From Candidatus Aenigmatarchaeota archaeon (GTDB lineage: Archaea > Aenigmatarchaeota > Aenigmatarchaeia > CG10238-14), in the NCBI GenBank assembly GCA_017610225.1, contig JAFCCM010000054.1, positions 1-12,686 on the forward strand: a stretch of DNA of 12,686 nucleotides, in the 5' to 3' direction. This document shows, piece after piece, positions 1 through 7,617 of the stretch. Every line of letters begins with the position of its first letter. Position 1 is the stretch's first letter. The notes beneath the pieces are model-generated. The model was not told the origin of the DNA, did not search any database, and saw only the letters and a list, made by a program, of their open reading frames with translations. The position numbers and the translations under genes are program-made.

Positions 1-9
1 GACAAAATA

Positions 10-732
10 ATGGGTGGTAATGTTCTTTACTATCCAGGCTGTCTAACAAAATTTGTAATGAAAGACTTGCAAAAAAATTATGAAGAAATTCTTAAAAAAT
101 GCAGAATAGATTTTTTTAAACTGAAAGATGTTGAAGTTTGTTGTGGATCACCTGTTCTGAATGCTGGTTATAAGAATGATTTCAAAACACTCGCTAGAAA
201 AAATCTTGAAATATTTAAGAAACATTCTGTCAAAAAAATAATTACTTCTTGCCCTGCTTGTTATAAGACTTTTCATAAAGATTATAAAGAAATTCTTGAT
301 GATGAATGGGGTATTGAGATAGAACATGTTACACAAACAATTGCTAACGCATTGAAATCAGGAAAGTTGAAGTTGAAAAAAAATAATAAAAAGGAAAAGG
401 TGACTTATCATGATCCTTGCCATTTAGGAAGACATTCAGGAATTTATGATGAGCCTCGTGAAATTTTGGAAGCGTTAGGTTATGAGATTGCTGAAATGAA
501 AAATAATCGTGAACAAGCTTATTGTTGTGGTGGGGGGGGAGGATTAAAATCTAATTATCCTAAATTATCAAGTGCTATAACCAAAGATGTTTTAGGGGAA
601 GCAAAAAAAACCAAGACTGATATTCTCGTTACTACTTGCCCTATGTGTGACGCATGTTTCTTACAAACTGCTAAGAATTCTAAGATGAATATCAAGGAAT
701 TATCTGAGTTGATTGTTGAGAAGTTAGATTAA
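10..732 (+). CDS. Two-CCG-domain Fe-S oxidoreductase subunit (HdrB/HdrD/LutA-like)
   Basis: This is a cytoplasmic electron-transfer protein of the heterodisulfide reductase B / LutA / GlpC C-terminal family (COG0247). It carries two cysteine-rich CCG domains, which in HdrB bind non-cubane [4Fe-4S] clusters. Domain 1 ligands are C11, the C44-C45 pair followed by G, and C81-x2-C84. Domain 2 ligands are C137, C172-C173-G, and C210-x2-C213, with an extra C216. The 240-residue length matches stand-alone LutA/YkgE-type proteins, so the ATG at 10 may be the true start. However, the frame is open to the left edge (codons for D-K-I precede it) and no ribosome site can be seen, so the protein could instead be the C-terminal part of a longer one with an N-terminal ferredoxin. 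It converges on iorB. The redox partner, perhaps an FAD oxidase or ferredoxin, would lie outside the window. Confidence 0.85.
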   Translation: MGGNVLYYPGCLTKFVMKDLQKNYEEILKKCRIDFFKLKDVEVCCGSPVLNAGYKNDFKTLARKNLEIFKKHSVKKIITSCPACYKTFHKDYKEILDDEWGIEIEHVTQTIANALKSGKLKLKKNNKKEKVTYHDPCHLGRHSGIYDEPREILEALGYEIAEMKNNREQAYCCGGGGGLKSNYPKLSSAITKDVLGEAKKTKTDILVTTCPMCDACFLQTAKNSKMNIKELSELIVEKLD

Positions 733-735
733 TGT

Positions 736-813
736 TCAACTTTTTTTTGTTTTTTCAGATAAAACCTTCCATCCACACCAAGGACATTTATTTCCAGTAA
801 ATAATTTCCAAAC
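736..813 (-). other. In-frame zinc-knuckle-like extension beyond the iorB stop
   Basis: Directly after the iorB TAA (814-816) the same frame stays open for 24 codons, giving VWKLFTGNKCPWCGWKVLSE and then KTKKS before TGA at 736-738. The segment has a C-P-W-C-G-W knuckle and no start codon of its own. Its stop lies 3 bases from the end of the convergent gene, so with this tail the two genes would be packed end to end. It could be a C-terminal zinc-binding tail cut off by a recent nonsense change, a readthrough product, a sequencing error, or chance. I do not know a matching IorB tail with certainty. Confidence 0.4.
741..755 (+). terminator. Oligo-T terminator of the CCG-domain gene
   Basis: A T8-G-T6 tract starts 9 bases after the stop codon of the plus-strand gene. 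Archaeal RNA polymerase commonly terminates at such tracts without a hairpin. The same bases read on the minus strand as the lysine-rich end of the open stretch that follows iorB, so the tract may be doing both jobs. Confidence 0.5.
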
Positions 814-1416
814 TTATGAAGACTTGCCAATTTTTAACCCAAGTTCAAAAGATTTCAAATTTTTTTCTATTCCTCTTGGTACAGTAATTTTTATTGATTC
901 ACGAAGACTTTCTTCTTTCAAAGGAAGCAATCCCTTACCAACAGCGATTCCAACCAATATTGTATTTCCAAAAATTACATTACCAAATTCTTTTTTAGCA
1001 AGATTACTTGTATCAAACACATGAATATCCTTTGCGAATGGTTTTACTTTCTTAAGGATTTTTTTCAAATTTGGATATGGAATTTTATCAAGATTAGCGT
1101 ATATTGGGATATATGGGTGATTATTTATAATAAAAGTTGTTTTTTCTTTTCTAGCGTAAAAAGTTGCTCTTACTGCTTCCAAAGGTTCAAAAGAAAGTAT
1201 AAGATCAGAATTTGCTTGCATTATTCCAGGAGATGAGATTTCCTTTTCATCGCCAAACCTAACAAATGTAGGAATAGTTCCACCTCGTTGGGCCAAACCA
1301 TGCAACTGAACTCCCCTAACATAATAACCTTCAATATTTGCAGCTCTAGCTATTATTACTCCTGTTGTTAATACCCCCTCTCCACCTACTCCTGTTAGCA
1401 TTAAATCAAACTTCAT
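814..1416 (-). CDS. iorB: Indolepyruvate ferredoxin oxidoreductase, beta subunit
   Basis: This is the small (gamma-type) subunit of the arylpyruvate:ferredoxin oxidoreductase. With IorA it decarboxylates indolepyruvate and phenylpyruvate to aryl-acetyl-CoA and reduces ferredoxin, in peptide fermentation or, in reverse, aromatic amino acid synthesis. The 200-residue length is normal. The family N-terminus is clear: GVGGEGVLTTG at 9-19 and the QLHGLAQRGG segment at 37-46. The start overlaps the iorA stop in an ATGA, so the two are translationally coupled. The protein ends at TAA with a typical C-terminal helix, but an in-frame open stretch follows (see 736-813). It is the last gene of the minus-strand block and converges on the plus-strand Fe-S gene. 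Confidence 0.93.
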   Translation of the reverse strand: MKFDLMLTGVGGEGVLTTGVIIARAANIEGYYVRGVQLHGLAQRGGTIPTFVRFGDEKEISSPGIMQANSDLILSFEPLEAVRATFYARKEKTTFIINNHPYIPIYANLDKIPYPNLKKILKKVKPFAKDIHVFDTSNLAKKEFGNVIFGNTILVGIAVGKGLLPLKEESLRESIKITVPRGIEKNLKSFELGLKIGKSS

Positions 1417-3299
1417 TTGTCATCCCTCTTAGGCTTAATACTTCCTTCTGGAGATATTTGCATACAAACACTACATCCCCAGCACATGTTCGGATCTATT
1501 TTATAGGTTGCTTTTCCTTTTTCTTTCTCTTTAATAATAGCCGGGCAAGAAAATTTATTGAGAACATTATCAGCATTTTTCTTAAATTTATTCTGATCTA
1601 CTATTTCAAATACAGGAAGTTTAGATCCTCTTTTATGCATCAATCTTTTTGTCAATAATCTACATTCACCTTTACTGACCAATACTCTTGGACCCTTCAT
1701 TTTTTTGAGTTCAGTCAAAGTCTGTATTAACTGTTTTTGATTAAATGAATTTGCAACCCTAACTTCAGCACCAAGAGACTTAGCAACATCTTCTATTTTT
1801 ACCGGTTTTACTTTTTCACCCATTCCCGTAATACCTGATCCAGGATTAGGTTGATGCCCAGTCATTGCAGTTATACTATTATCCATAACAATTACGAGAG
1901 GTGATTTTCCATTATTGAATGTTAAATTAACAAGTCCAGCCATTCCTGCATGAAAAAATGTAGAATCACCAATAAAGACAACAACATCTTGATCACTTAC
2001 TTTACTTATCCCATGACCTATTCCTAAGCTTGACCCCATGCTGACAATAAAATCCTGCATCTTAAATGGTTCAAATATTCCTAAAGCATAGCAACCTATA
2101 TCCCCAGAATAAACAGTGTCTTTTCCAAAGACTTTTTTAACAGCATAAAAAGTTGACCTGTGTGGACATCCTGGGCAAAAAACAGGTTTTCTTGGTGGAA
2201 GATCTTTCAAGACTTTATTAACATTTTTCTTGTGTTTGTTAAAATCTATACCTATTTTTCTGCCTAAAACTTTTTCAAGGCCTGGAAATATTGTTTCAAG
2301 ATTATATTCTCCAACAACCGAAAATACATCTTTTCCATGAACAATTAATCCTGGATTTACATCTTTTGAAATTATTTTAACAAAATCTTCGAGTATTGGT
2401 TCAAGTTCTTCTACAACTATTATTTTCTTCTTGTCTTTTATAAAATCTGAAATAAACTTTTTTGATAAAGGAAATGTTAACCCAATTTTTGCTATTGGTA
2501 AATCAAATCCAAGCATTTGCAAAGCTTCTTTGATATATTCAAATGAAACACCAGAAGTTATTATACCTATTTCTCCATTTCCTGGAAACACTTTATTCAA
2601 TTTACTAGAATATTTCTTTTCTATTCCTTCAAGTTTTTTAATTAATTTTTTATGGAATATTTGTAAATTTGGTCTTTTGATTGTATTAAATCTAGCAGGA
2701 TCTTTCTTAAAAAATCCCTTATCTTTTAGTTTTTTTATTTTTCCTAGTTTCACAGTCCCAATTGAATGGCTGGTTTTTGTAGTAGTTCTTAAAAATATTG
2801 GGAGTTCAAATTCTTCTGAAATATCAAAAGCAAGTTTTGTATAATCTAAACATTCTTGTGGATTGGTTGGTTCTATCATTGGTATTTTTCCCATTTTCGC
2901 AAAATACCTACTATCCTGTTCTGATTGAACAGAACTCCATCCTTGTGGGTCATCAGCAACCATTAAAACTAGACCGCCTTTCACTCCCAGATATGCAATC
3001 GGTAACACAGAATCGCTTGCAACATTAAGCCCATAATGCTTCAATGCAGAAAGAGATCTTATATCAGCCCATGATGCCCCTGTTGCTGTTTCAAAAGCAA
3101 CTTTTTCATTAGTTGAATATTCAAAATAAAATCCAACTTTCTTTGCAACACTTGAAAGAGCTATTGGGACTTCAGAACTTGGTGTACCTGGATAACATGC
3201 AACCATTCCAACTCCAGCCTCTATTGCACCCCTTGCTATTGCTTCATTTCCCAATAAAACAACTTTCTTTCCTGTTTTTTCAAGAATTTCTGTTGGCAT
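1413..3299 (-). CDS. iorA: Indolepyruvate ferredoxin oxidoreductase, alpha subunit, with reduced ferredoxin domain
   Basis: This is the catalytic thiamine-pyrophosphate subunit, 628 residues as usual for IorA. The N-terminal pyrimidine-type domain has GNEAIARGAIEAGV at 17-30 and CYPGTPSSEVP at 35-45. The TPP-binding domain carries CPGCPHR at 375-381, GDS at 444-446 and MDNS at 472-475. The C-terminal ferredoxin-like segment is unusual. Of the eight cysteines expected for two [4Fe-4S] clusters only C585, C606, C609 and C612 remain, and S616 replaces the last one. These four are the ligand set of a single cluster, so one cluster is probably kept and one lost. The start is ATG with GAGGT six bases upstream. 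The gene lies 29 bp after the MinD-ferredoxin gene and overlaps iorB by 4 bp. IorAB next to NifX/MinD genes suggests a shared operon. Confidence 0.94.
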   Translation of the reverse strand: MPTEILEKTGKKVVLLGNEAIARGAIEAGVGMVACYPGTPSSEVPIALSSVAKKVGFYFEYSTNEKVAFETATGASWADIRSLSALKHYGLNVASDSVLPIAYLGVKGGLVLMVADDPQGWSSVQSEQDSRYFAKMGKIPMIEPTNPQECLDYTKLAFDISEEFELPIFLRTTTKTSHSIGTVKLGKIKKLKDKGFFKKDPARFNTIKRPNLQIFHKKLIKKLEGIEKKYSSKLNKVFPGNGEIGIITSGVSFEYIKEALQMLGFDLPIAKIGLTFPLSKKFISDFIKDKKKIIVVEELEPILEDFVKIISKDVNPGLIVHGKDVFSVVGEYNLETIFPGLEKVLGRKIGIDFNKHKKNVNKVLKDLPPRKPVFCPGCPHRSTFYAVKKVFGKDTVYSGDIGCYALGIFEPFKMQDFIVSMGSSLGIGHGISKVSDQDVVVFIGDSTFFHAGMAGLVNLTFNNGKSPLVIVMDNSITAMTGHQPNPGSGITGMGEKVKPVKIEDVAKSLGAEVRVANSFNQKQLIQTLTELKKMKGPRVLVSKGECRLLTKRLMHKRGSKLPVFEIVDQNKFKKNADNVLNKFSCPAIIKEKEKGKATYKIDPNMCWGCSVCMQISPEGSIKPKRDDK

Positions 3300-3328
3300 T
3301 TTAATACCTCTATTACTTGGTGAAACTT

Positions 3329-4180
3329 CTATTTAACAATTATTATCTTTTGATATATTTCTTTTATTTCATCAACCACTTTTGAATCAGATTCAAGAAC
3401 TGGTTTCAAATCAACAATTGCCTCAATAACTTTCTTGTCATAAGATATTTTTCCCAAGAAATTATTTTCAGACCATTTTTCAATTTCTCCTGAAAGACTT
3501 GGATTAATATCCCATTTGTTAACAACAATTCCATAAGGTATGTTAAACTGATTAACTATTCCTAAAATTCTTTTAAGATCAGAAAATCCAGATGGTGTAG
3601 GTTCAGTTACAAGAACTGCATAATCACATCCTCTAATAGAAGCAATGACAGGGCATCCAATTCCAGCAGCAGCATCTAGAACCATGACATCATAATCGAA
3701 AGATTCTGCCTTTTCTCTAAGCTCTTCTACTACTTTTCCAGAACCAGATTCACCGGGATATAATTGACCTGAAAATAATTTGAAATTATTCTCAATTTCC
3801 TTTTCCCTTAATTCACCATTTTTCACTGGGCTAATTTTTATGGCGTTAACTGGACAAACCAACTGACATGCTCCACATCCTTCACATAAGAAATTATTGA
3901 CTTTAAAATTATCATCTTTCTCAATTGCAAAAAATCTACAAATTTCTTTGCACTTTCCACATTTTGTACATTTGTCTTGATCTATTTCCGCTTTAAATGA
4001 AGTAGAAATTTTTTCTGATTTGTCCCAATCTGTTATTCCCAGCCATAATCCTAGATTTGGCGCATCAACATCACAGTCGCATGCTACAACTTTCTTTTCT
4101 CTTGAGAAAAGTAAAGATAGAGAAGAAGCTAACACACTTTTCCCAACACCACCTTTTCCTGATGCAACTACAATTTTCAT
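3329..4180 (-). CDS. MinD/Mrp-family P-loop ATPase with inserted 2[4Fe-4S] ferredoxin (downstream copy)
   Basis: This is a cytoplasmic deviant-Walker ATPase of COG1149, a MinD-superfamily protein with a ferredoxin domain inserted in the ATPase fold. GKGGVGKS is at 8-15, the aspartate-rich CDCDVDAPN at 34-42, and a Walker B-like VLDAAAGIGC at 167-176. The insert carries two complete cluster motifs: C71, C74, C77, C81 and C99, C102, C105, C109. In the ORP complex of Desulfovibrio, paired ATPases of this type work with a NifX-family metal-cluster protein. The precise reaction is unsettled; ATP-driven cluster transfer or assembly is the usual inference. It starts one base after the DUF123 stop (TGA-T-ATG) and is followed by iorA after 29 bp. 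It resembles the other MinD gene here but diverges in its Walker B segment, so the pair is probably a specialised heteromer. Confidence 0.92.
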   Translation of the reverse strand: MKIVVASGKGGVGKSVLASSLSLLFSREKKVVACDCDVDAPNLGLWLGITDWDKSEKISTSFKAEIDQDKCTKCGKCKEICRFFAIEKDDNFKVNNFLCEGCGACQLVCPVNAIKISPVKNGELREKEIENNFKLFSGQLYPGESGSGKVVEELREKAESFDYDVMVLDAAAGIGCPVIASIRGCDYAVLVTEPTPSGFSDLKRILGIVNQFNIPYGIVVNKWDINPSLSGEIEKWSENNFLGKISYDKKVIEAIVDLKPVLESDSKVVDEIKEIYQKIIIVK

Positions 4181-4181
4181 A

Positions 4182-4595
4182 TCAATTACCTATACCTTCC
4201 AAAACTTCTTTATAACCTTCGTCATCAAAATAATGAAAATGGCTTTTACATTTACAGTCACTACAACCAAAATTTTGAATAGAATCTTTAGCAACTTTTT
4301 GAATTACTTGAGAAATTTTACATTCTATTTTCTGAACACCACTGATTTTATTTATTTGGACTATTTCGACATTTGAATTAACATGAAAATAATCTATATG
4401 CCAATGAAGTTTTCCTGATTTTTCTTTGTTTAATCTTTTATGTCTTCCAATCCTATTTTCTAAATTAACACTTCTGCCAAGTGCTGATCCAACATAACAA
4501 TAATAACCTTTCGAGAAATCAATCTCACCAAGTTTGCCTATTCTAATTTTTGAATTTTTTTTCAATTCTGTCACTAACACATAACTTCCTCTCAT
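4182..4595 (-). CDS. DUF123 / GIY-YIG-like (Uri-type) protein
   Basis: This 137-residue protein matches the DUF123 family, which occurs alone or fused to endonuclease III and resembles GIY-YIG nucleases. Visible features are GSYVLVTEL at 3-11, the GIY-YIG-like GYYCYVGSALG at 30-40, NRIGRHKR at 47-54, the hallmark WHIDYF at 65-70, and a metal-binding-like C-terminus with C111, C114, C116, H119 and H121. Nuclease activity is plausible from the family but unproven. It is odd to find it inside the MinD pair: its start overlaps the upstream MinD stop in an ATGA, and its stop lies one base before the next start, so it is firmly translated with them. Either it was captured into the operon by chance or it has a non-DNA role here. 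Confidence 0.87.
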   Translation of the reverse strand: MRGSYVLVTELKKNSKIRIGKLGEIDFSKGYYCYVGSALGRSVNLENRIGRHKRLNKEKSGKLHWHIDYFHVNSNVEIVQINKISGVQKIECKISQVIQKVAKDSIQNFGCSDCKCKSHFHYFDDEGYKEVLEGIGN

Positions 4596-5416
4596 ATCAA
4601 ATCAACTACTCTCCCTAAATCTTTTTCACAATATGCTTTTACTAATTTTTCCGAATAAGGAATTTCCACAGATATTTTTGTATTGAATTCCTTTGCAATA
4701 TTTTCTATTTCTTTTTTAGGTCCAACATCTGATTTATTCAAAACAATTTCTATTGGAATATTCAATCTTTCTACAAGTTTTAAGATCAATCCAAGATCAT
4801 GTGATCCAAGCGGTGTAGGTTCAGTAACTGCATAAATTTTATCACAATTCAATAATGCCTGAATAACACTACAATGAGTTCCTGGAGCAGTATCAATGAT
4901 TAGATAATCAGCTTGTTTTTCTTTAGCAAACTTGATTGCTTTTTCTTTAACTTCTCTCACTATAGGACCTGTCTCTGAAATCCCAACTTTTGATCTTCCA
5001 GTAATCAACCAAAAATTATCATTGATTTTATTAACAAAAGACTCTCCTGAAATTTTTTTCTTTGTACTTATCGCTTTATTTGGACATCCAACCCAACATG
5101 CTCCACATCCTGTACATAAATCATAAACAAATTGTGGATATTTTCCTTTAACCCAAAAGACTGCATGTTCTCTACAGTTTTTTGAACACAACCCACATTT
5201 AGTGCATTTATCTTCATCTATTACCGGATAATCCTGATAAACATAATCCGGATTTTTTAACTGTTTATTTATTATTAGATTATCATTTGGACATTCAACA
5301 TCCGCATCATACAAAACAACTTTCTTTCCTTGATTAGACAATTTATACGCTAATAAAATTGCAAAAGTTGACTTACCAACTCCTCCCTTAACTCCAGTAG
5401 ATGCTATTATTTTCAA
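4592..5416 (-). CDS. MinD/Mrp-family P-loop ATPase with inserted 2[4Fe-4S] ferredoxin (upstream copy)
   Basis: This is the second COG1149-type ATPase, 274 residues. It has KGGVGKS at 10-16, DADVECPN at 37-44 and the Mrp-like IIDTAPGTHC at 173-182. The inserted ferredoxin has all eight ligands: C71, C74, C77, C81 and C101, C104, C107, C111. The start is a TTG: no ATG or GTG fits the N-terminus, and the SD-like AAGTGAT ends at the usual distance. The upstream transporter's stop TGA lies inside that SD. The tail of the gene overlaps DUF123 by 4 bp. Its Walker B segment (DTAPG) is closer to classical Mrp/ApbC than that of its partner (DAAAG). The role is inferred: ATP-dependent handling of a metal or Fe-S cluster together with the NifX proteins. 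Confidence 0.92.
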   Translation of the reverse strand: MKIIASTGVKGGVGKSTFAILLAYKLSNQGKKVVLYDADVECPNDNLIINKQLKNPDYVYQDYPVIDEDKCTKCGLCSKNCREHAVFWVKGKYPQFVYDLCTGCGACWVGCPNKAISTKKKISGESFVNKINDNFWLITGRSKVGISETGPIVREVKEKAIKFAKEKQADYLIIDTAPGTHCSVIQALLNCDKIYAVTEPTPLGSHDLGLILKLVERLNIPIEIVLNKSDVGPKKEIENIAKEFNTKISVEIPYSEKLVKAYCEKDLGRVVDLI

Positions 5417-5421
5417 TTAAA

Positions 5422-6696
5422 TCACTTCTTCTCGACTTTTTCTTCTCCTAATTTTTTAGTTGGTTTATCCAACAACTCTAATTTATTATCAAGAAAATCT
5501 CTTATAGAATTTTGCACATTTTCTCTATCAGACAGATAAACTCCTATAAAATTATCTCTTAATGTATGGAAAGATATACTACCAATACTTTTTGTTAAAA
5601 CAGAATCTACTTTTTCTTTTAAAATAACATCTTTAATAAAAAATAAACCAGCTCTTACTTCTTTTTCTCTGTATGTATTTTTCTTGAAATAATATGATTG
5701 AATTTTTTTTCCTTTCAAATCGATGAAAATAAAATATTTCGACCTTCCAAAATGGTTGGATAATTTTGATTCTAATGAATTTTCATTTTCAATGGGTATT
5801 ACAATTTTTTGTGTTTTAGATTTGTAAGGTTCTGTATGAATATTAAATGAAATTACTTCTTCTATTTCATCTTTAATTTTATTTTCTATTTTGTCGGAAA
5901 TCTCATGAGCTCTCTTGACATCCAAGAATTTTTTAGTTTTAACTTTTACTTCACCAATTACAAAAGGTCCTGCACTTCTTAGCTTCAAATCATCAAATCT
6001 TTCAACACCTTTTATTGAATCTACAATCCTTTTAATTTTAATTTCCATTTCCTTGCTAGGGGAAACATCCATAAGTGAATAAATAGAATTCTTTCCGTTT
6101 TCAATAACAATTTTAAAAATCATCAAAGAGATTAGAATACCTATTATTCCTTCGACATAACCCACTTGAAAATACGTTGCTATTATACTTACAAAAATAA
6201 CCAGTGAAATAATACCATTTACTTTTGTATCTTCTGAGATTGTAATTAAGGATTGTGAATTAATTTTCTCTCCAATTGTTTTTTCTGATTTCGCGATAAT
6301 AAATGAAGCTACGGCTGAAACTACAGAAATACCAAGAGCCCAATATGGAATTTGAAGTATAGACAAAGTAAATAGCTTTGAATAACTTTCTTTAATCAAT
6401 TCATATCCTGCAAAAGCCAAGAAAATACAAATAAACAAAGTTATTATTGTCTCTGCTCTATAATATCCATAAGGAAATTTTTCGGTGGGTTTTCTTTGGG
6501 ATATTTTTAAACCAAACCATGAAGCAAAAGTTGTTATACTATCTGCACCAGTATGAAAACCATCTGTAATTAATACAACACTACCTGAAATAAAACCAAT
6601 AAATAGTTTTAAGACAGATAAAATTAAATTTACAAATATTGCGTTCCTTGCTACTTTTTCCCCTTCTTTTAGATTGGTTATTTTTACTGATTCCAT
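5422..6696 (-). CDS. Cation diffusion facilitator fused to a C-terminal NifX-type domain
   Basis: This is a 424-residue inner-membrane metal transporter. Six hydrophobic segments lie at roughly 17-40, 41-64, 83-103, 113-135, 148-173 and 178-197. A CDF cytoplasmic dimerisation domain follows at about 205-290. A NifX/dinitrogenase FeMo-cofactor domain then spans about 297-402, recognised by the SNHFGRSKYF stretch at 313-322 that matches the RFGRCPYY of the neighbouring NifX protein. The last 20 residues are charged. Metal site: TM2 has H48-x3-D52, as in zinc-type CDFs, but TM5 seems to carry D156-x3-N160 instead of HxxxD, so the metal specificity may differ (my alignment by eye). The start ATG follows GGTGGAAG. 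The CDF-NifX layout suggests transport gated or loaded by a cofactor-like metal species; this is inference. Confidence 0.9.
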   Translation of the reverse strand: MESVKITNLKEGEKVARNAIFVNLILSVLKLFIGFISGSVVLITDGFHTGADSITTFASWFGLKISQRKPTEKFPYGYYRAETIITLFICIFLAFAGYELIKESYSKLFTLSILQIPYWALGISVVSAVASFIIAKSEKTIGEKINSQSLITISEDTKVNGIISLVIFVSIIATYFQVGYVEGIIGILISLMIFKIVIENGKNSIYSLMDVSPSKEMEIKIKRIVDSIKGVERFDDLKLRSAGPFVIGEVKVKTKKFLDVKRAHEISDKIENKIKDEIEEVISFNIHTEPYKSKTQKIVIPIENENSLESKLSNHFGRSKYFIFIDLKGKKIQSYYFKKNTYREKEVRAGLFFIKDVILKEKVDSVLTKSIGSISFHTLRDNFIGVYLSDRENVQNSIRDFLDNKLELLDKPTKKLGEEKVEKK

Positions 6697-6723
6697 CTTC
6701 CACCGACTTCCTTTTTCAGCATC

Positions 6724-7098
6724 TTATTCTCTACCTTTACCAAATCCTGGGCTTGGTTGATTAGTTTCTTTTAATTCTCCCTTTAAGTATTTCTCAACAA
6801 CCTCTTTAACATTTCCATTAACACCAGTGATTATCTTTATTCCTGTTCCAGAGAGAACATTAAACGCATTTGGTCCAATATTTCCTGTTATTACTACTTC
6901 TACTTTTTTGTTTGCTATCATCTGTGCTGCTGTTATTCCTGCTCCTCTCATTTCTTGACCTGCTGCATTTTCCAAAATTTCATTATTTTTTATTTTATTT
7001 TCTTCTACTTCAAATACCACATAATATGGACATCTACCAAATCTTAAATCCACGTTTGCATCTAAACTTCCTTCAGTTGCACTAACTGCTATTTTCAT
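6724..7098 (-). CDS. NifX/NifB-family (dinitrogenase Fe-Mo cofactor-type) metal-cluster protein
   Basis: This is a 124-residue stand-alone COG1433 protein with an RNase H-like fold. Landmarks are MKIAVSA at 1-7, RFGRCPYYVVFEV near 19-31, and VVITGNIGPNAFNVL near 68-82. Family members include NifX, NafY, archaeal MTH1175-like proteins and the orange protein of Desulfovibrio; they bind Fe/Mo- or Mo/Cu-type clusters. There are no nif structural genes nearby, so a nitrogenase role is unlikely from this window. The C-terminal tail is rich in Gly and Pro. The start ATG lies 6 bases after the DUF134 stop, whose TGA is part of the SD GAGGTGA. With two MinD-ferredoxin ATPases downstream, an ORP-like role is the best guess. 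Confidence 0.92.
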   Translation of the reverse strand: MKIAVSATEGSLDANVDLRFGRCPYYVVFEVEENKIKNNEILENAAGQEMRGAGITAAQMIANKKVEVVITGNIGPNAFNVLSGTGIKIITGVNGNVKEVVEKYLKGELKETNQPSPGFGKGRE

Positions 7099-7104
7099 TT
7101 ATTT

Positions 7105-7599
7105 TCACCTCTTTCTTACCATTGGAGTCTTACAATCTGGGCACATTATTTCAAAACAAGGAACTCCTCTTGTATGTGTAACTACTTTACCACATTTAGG
7201 GCAAGTACATTCTCCCCCTGGACCTAAACCAAAACCTCCAGGTTGTCTACCTATTCCTCTACCCATTCCTGCTCCTCTTCCAGCACCTTGTCCTCTTCTA
7301 CCAAGTCCTACCATTTTATACACACCTCCTTCTATTTTTAACGCTTTACCATTTACCAAGGCATCAGCAATCTTTTTTCTTGCAGATAACAATAATCGAT
7401 GGAAAGTTGGTTGTGAAATATTCATTTTCTTTGCTGATTTTTCTTGATCCAATCCTTCATAATCTTTTAATCGAATGGCTTCTAGTTCATCTATTGCTAT
7501 TACAGATTCTTCCAGATCTCTCATTTCAACTCCTCTTGGTTTAAAATAAGTTACATCTGGTTGAAATCTTACTCTTCTGAATCTTCTTGGTCTTGGCAT
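7105..7599 (-). CDS. DUF134 (UPF0251) helix-turn-helix protein with Gly/Arg linker and zinc ribbon
   Basis: This is a probable DNA-binding protein of the DUF134/UPF0251 family (COG1342), 164 residues. The N-terminus MPRPRRFRRV and FKPRG at 19-23 are family hallmarks. A sigma-factor-like helix-turn-helix spans about 38-85. Residues about 97-130 are a Gly/Arg-rich linker. The C-terminus is a zinc ribbon with C133-x2-C136, H142, C148 and C153-x2-C156. DUF134 genes often neighbour NifX-type and MinD-ferredoxin genes, so it may regulate this operon, possibly as a metal or cluster sensor; that role is inference. The start ATG follows AGGAG by 8 bases. The stop codon is embedded in the nifX-like SD. 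Confidence 0.9.
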   Translation of the reverse strand: MPRPRRFRRVRFQPDVTYFKPRGVEMRDLEESVIAIDELEAIRLKDYEGLDQEKSAKKMNISQPTFHRLLLSARKKIADALVNGKALKIEGGVYKMVGLGRRGQGAGRGAGMGRGIGRQPGGFGLGPGGECTCPKCGKVVTHTRGVPCFEIMCPDCKTPMVRKR

Positions 7600-7617
7600 T
7601 TAATCGTCTCCTAATTT

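Noticed and set aside
814..816. Pyrrolysine or selenocysteine recoding at the iorB stop
   Set aside because: The codon is TAA. Pyrrolysine uses TAG and selenocysteine uses TGA, so neither known recoding applies.
2431..2844. Plus-strand open frame of 137 codons inside iorA
   Set aside because: It lies wholly antisense to iorA, its product has no recognisable motif, and it has no ribosome site. It is a by-product of AT-rich coding on the other strand.
4020..4376. Plus-strand open frame of 118 codons across the MinD/DUF123 junction
   Set aside because: It is antisense to two clearly conserved genes and its product is hydrophobic, low-complexity sequence.
6724..7098. Nitrogenase cofactor assembly (true NifX)
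   Set aside because: No nifH, nifD, nifK, nifE or nifN genes are nearby. COG1433 proteins are widespread outside nitrogen fixation, so I keep only a family-level call.
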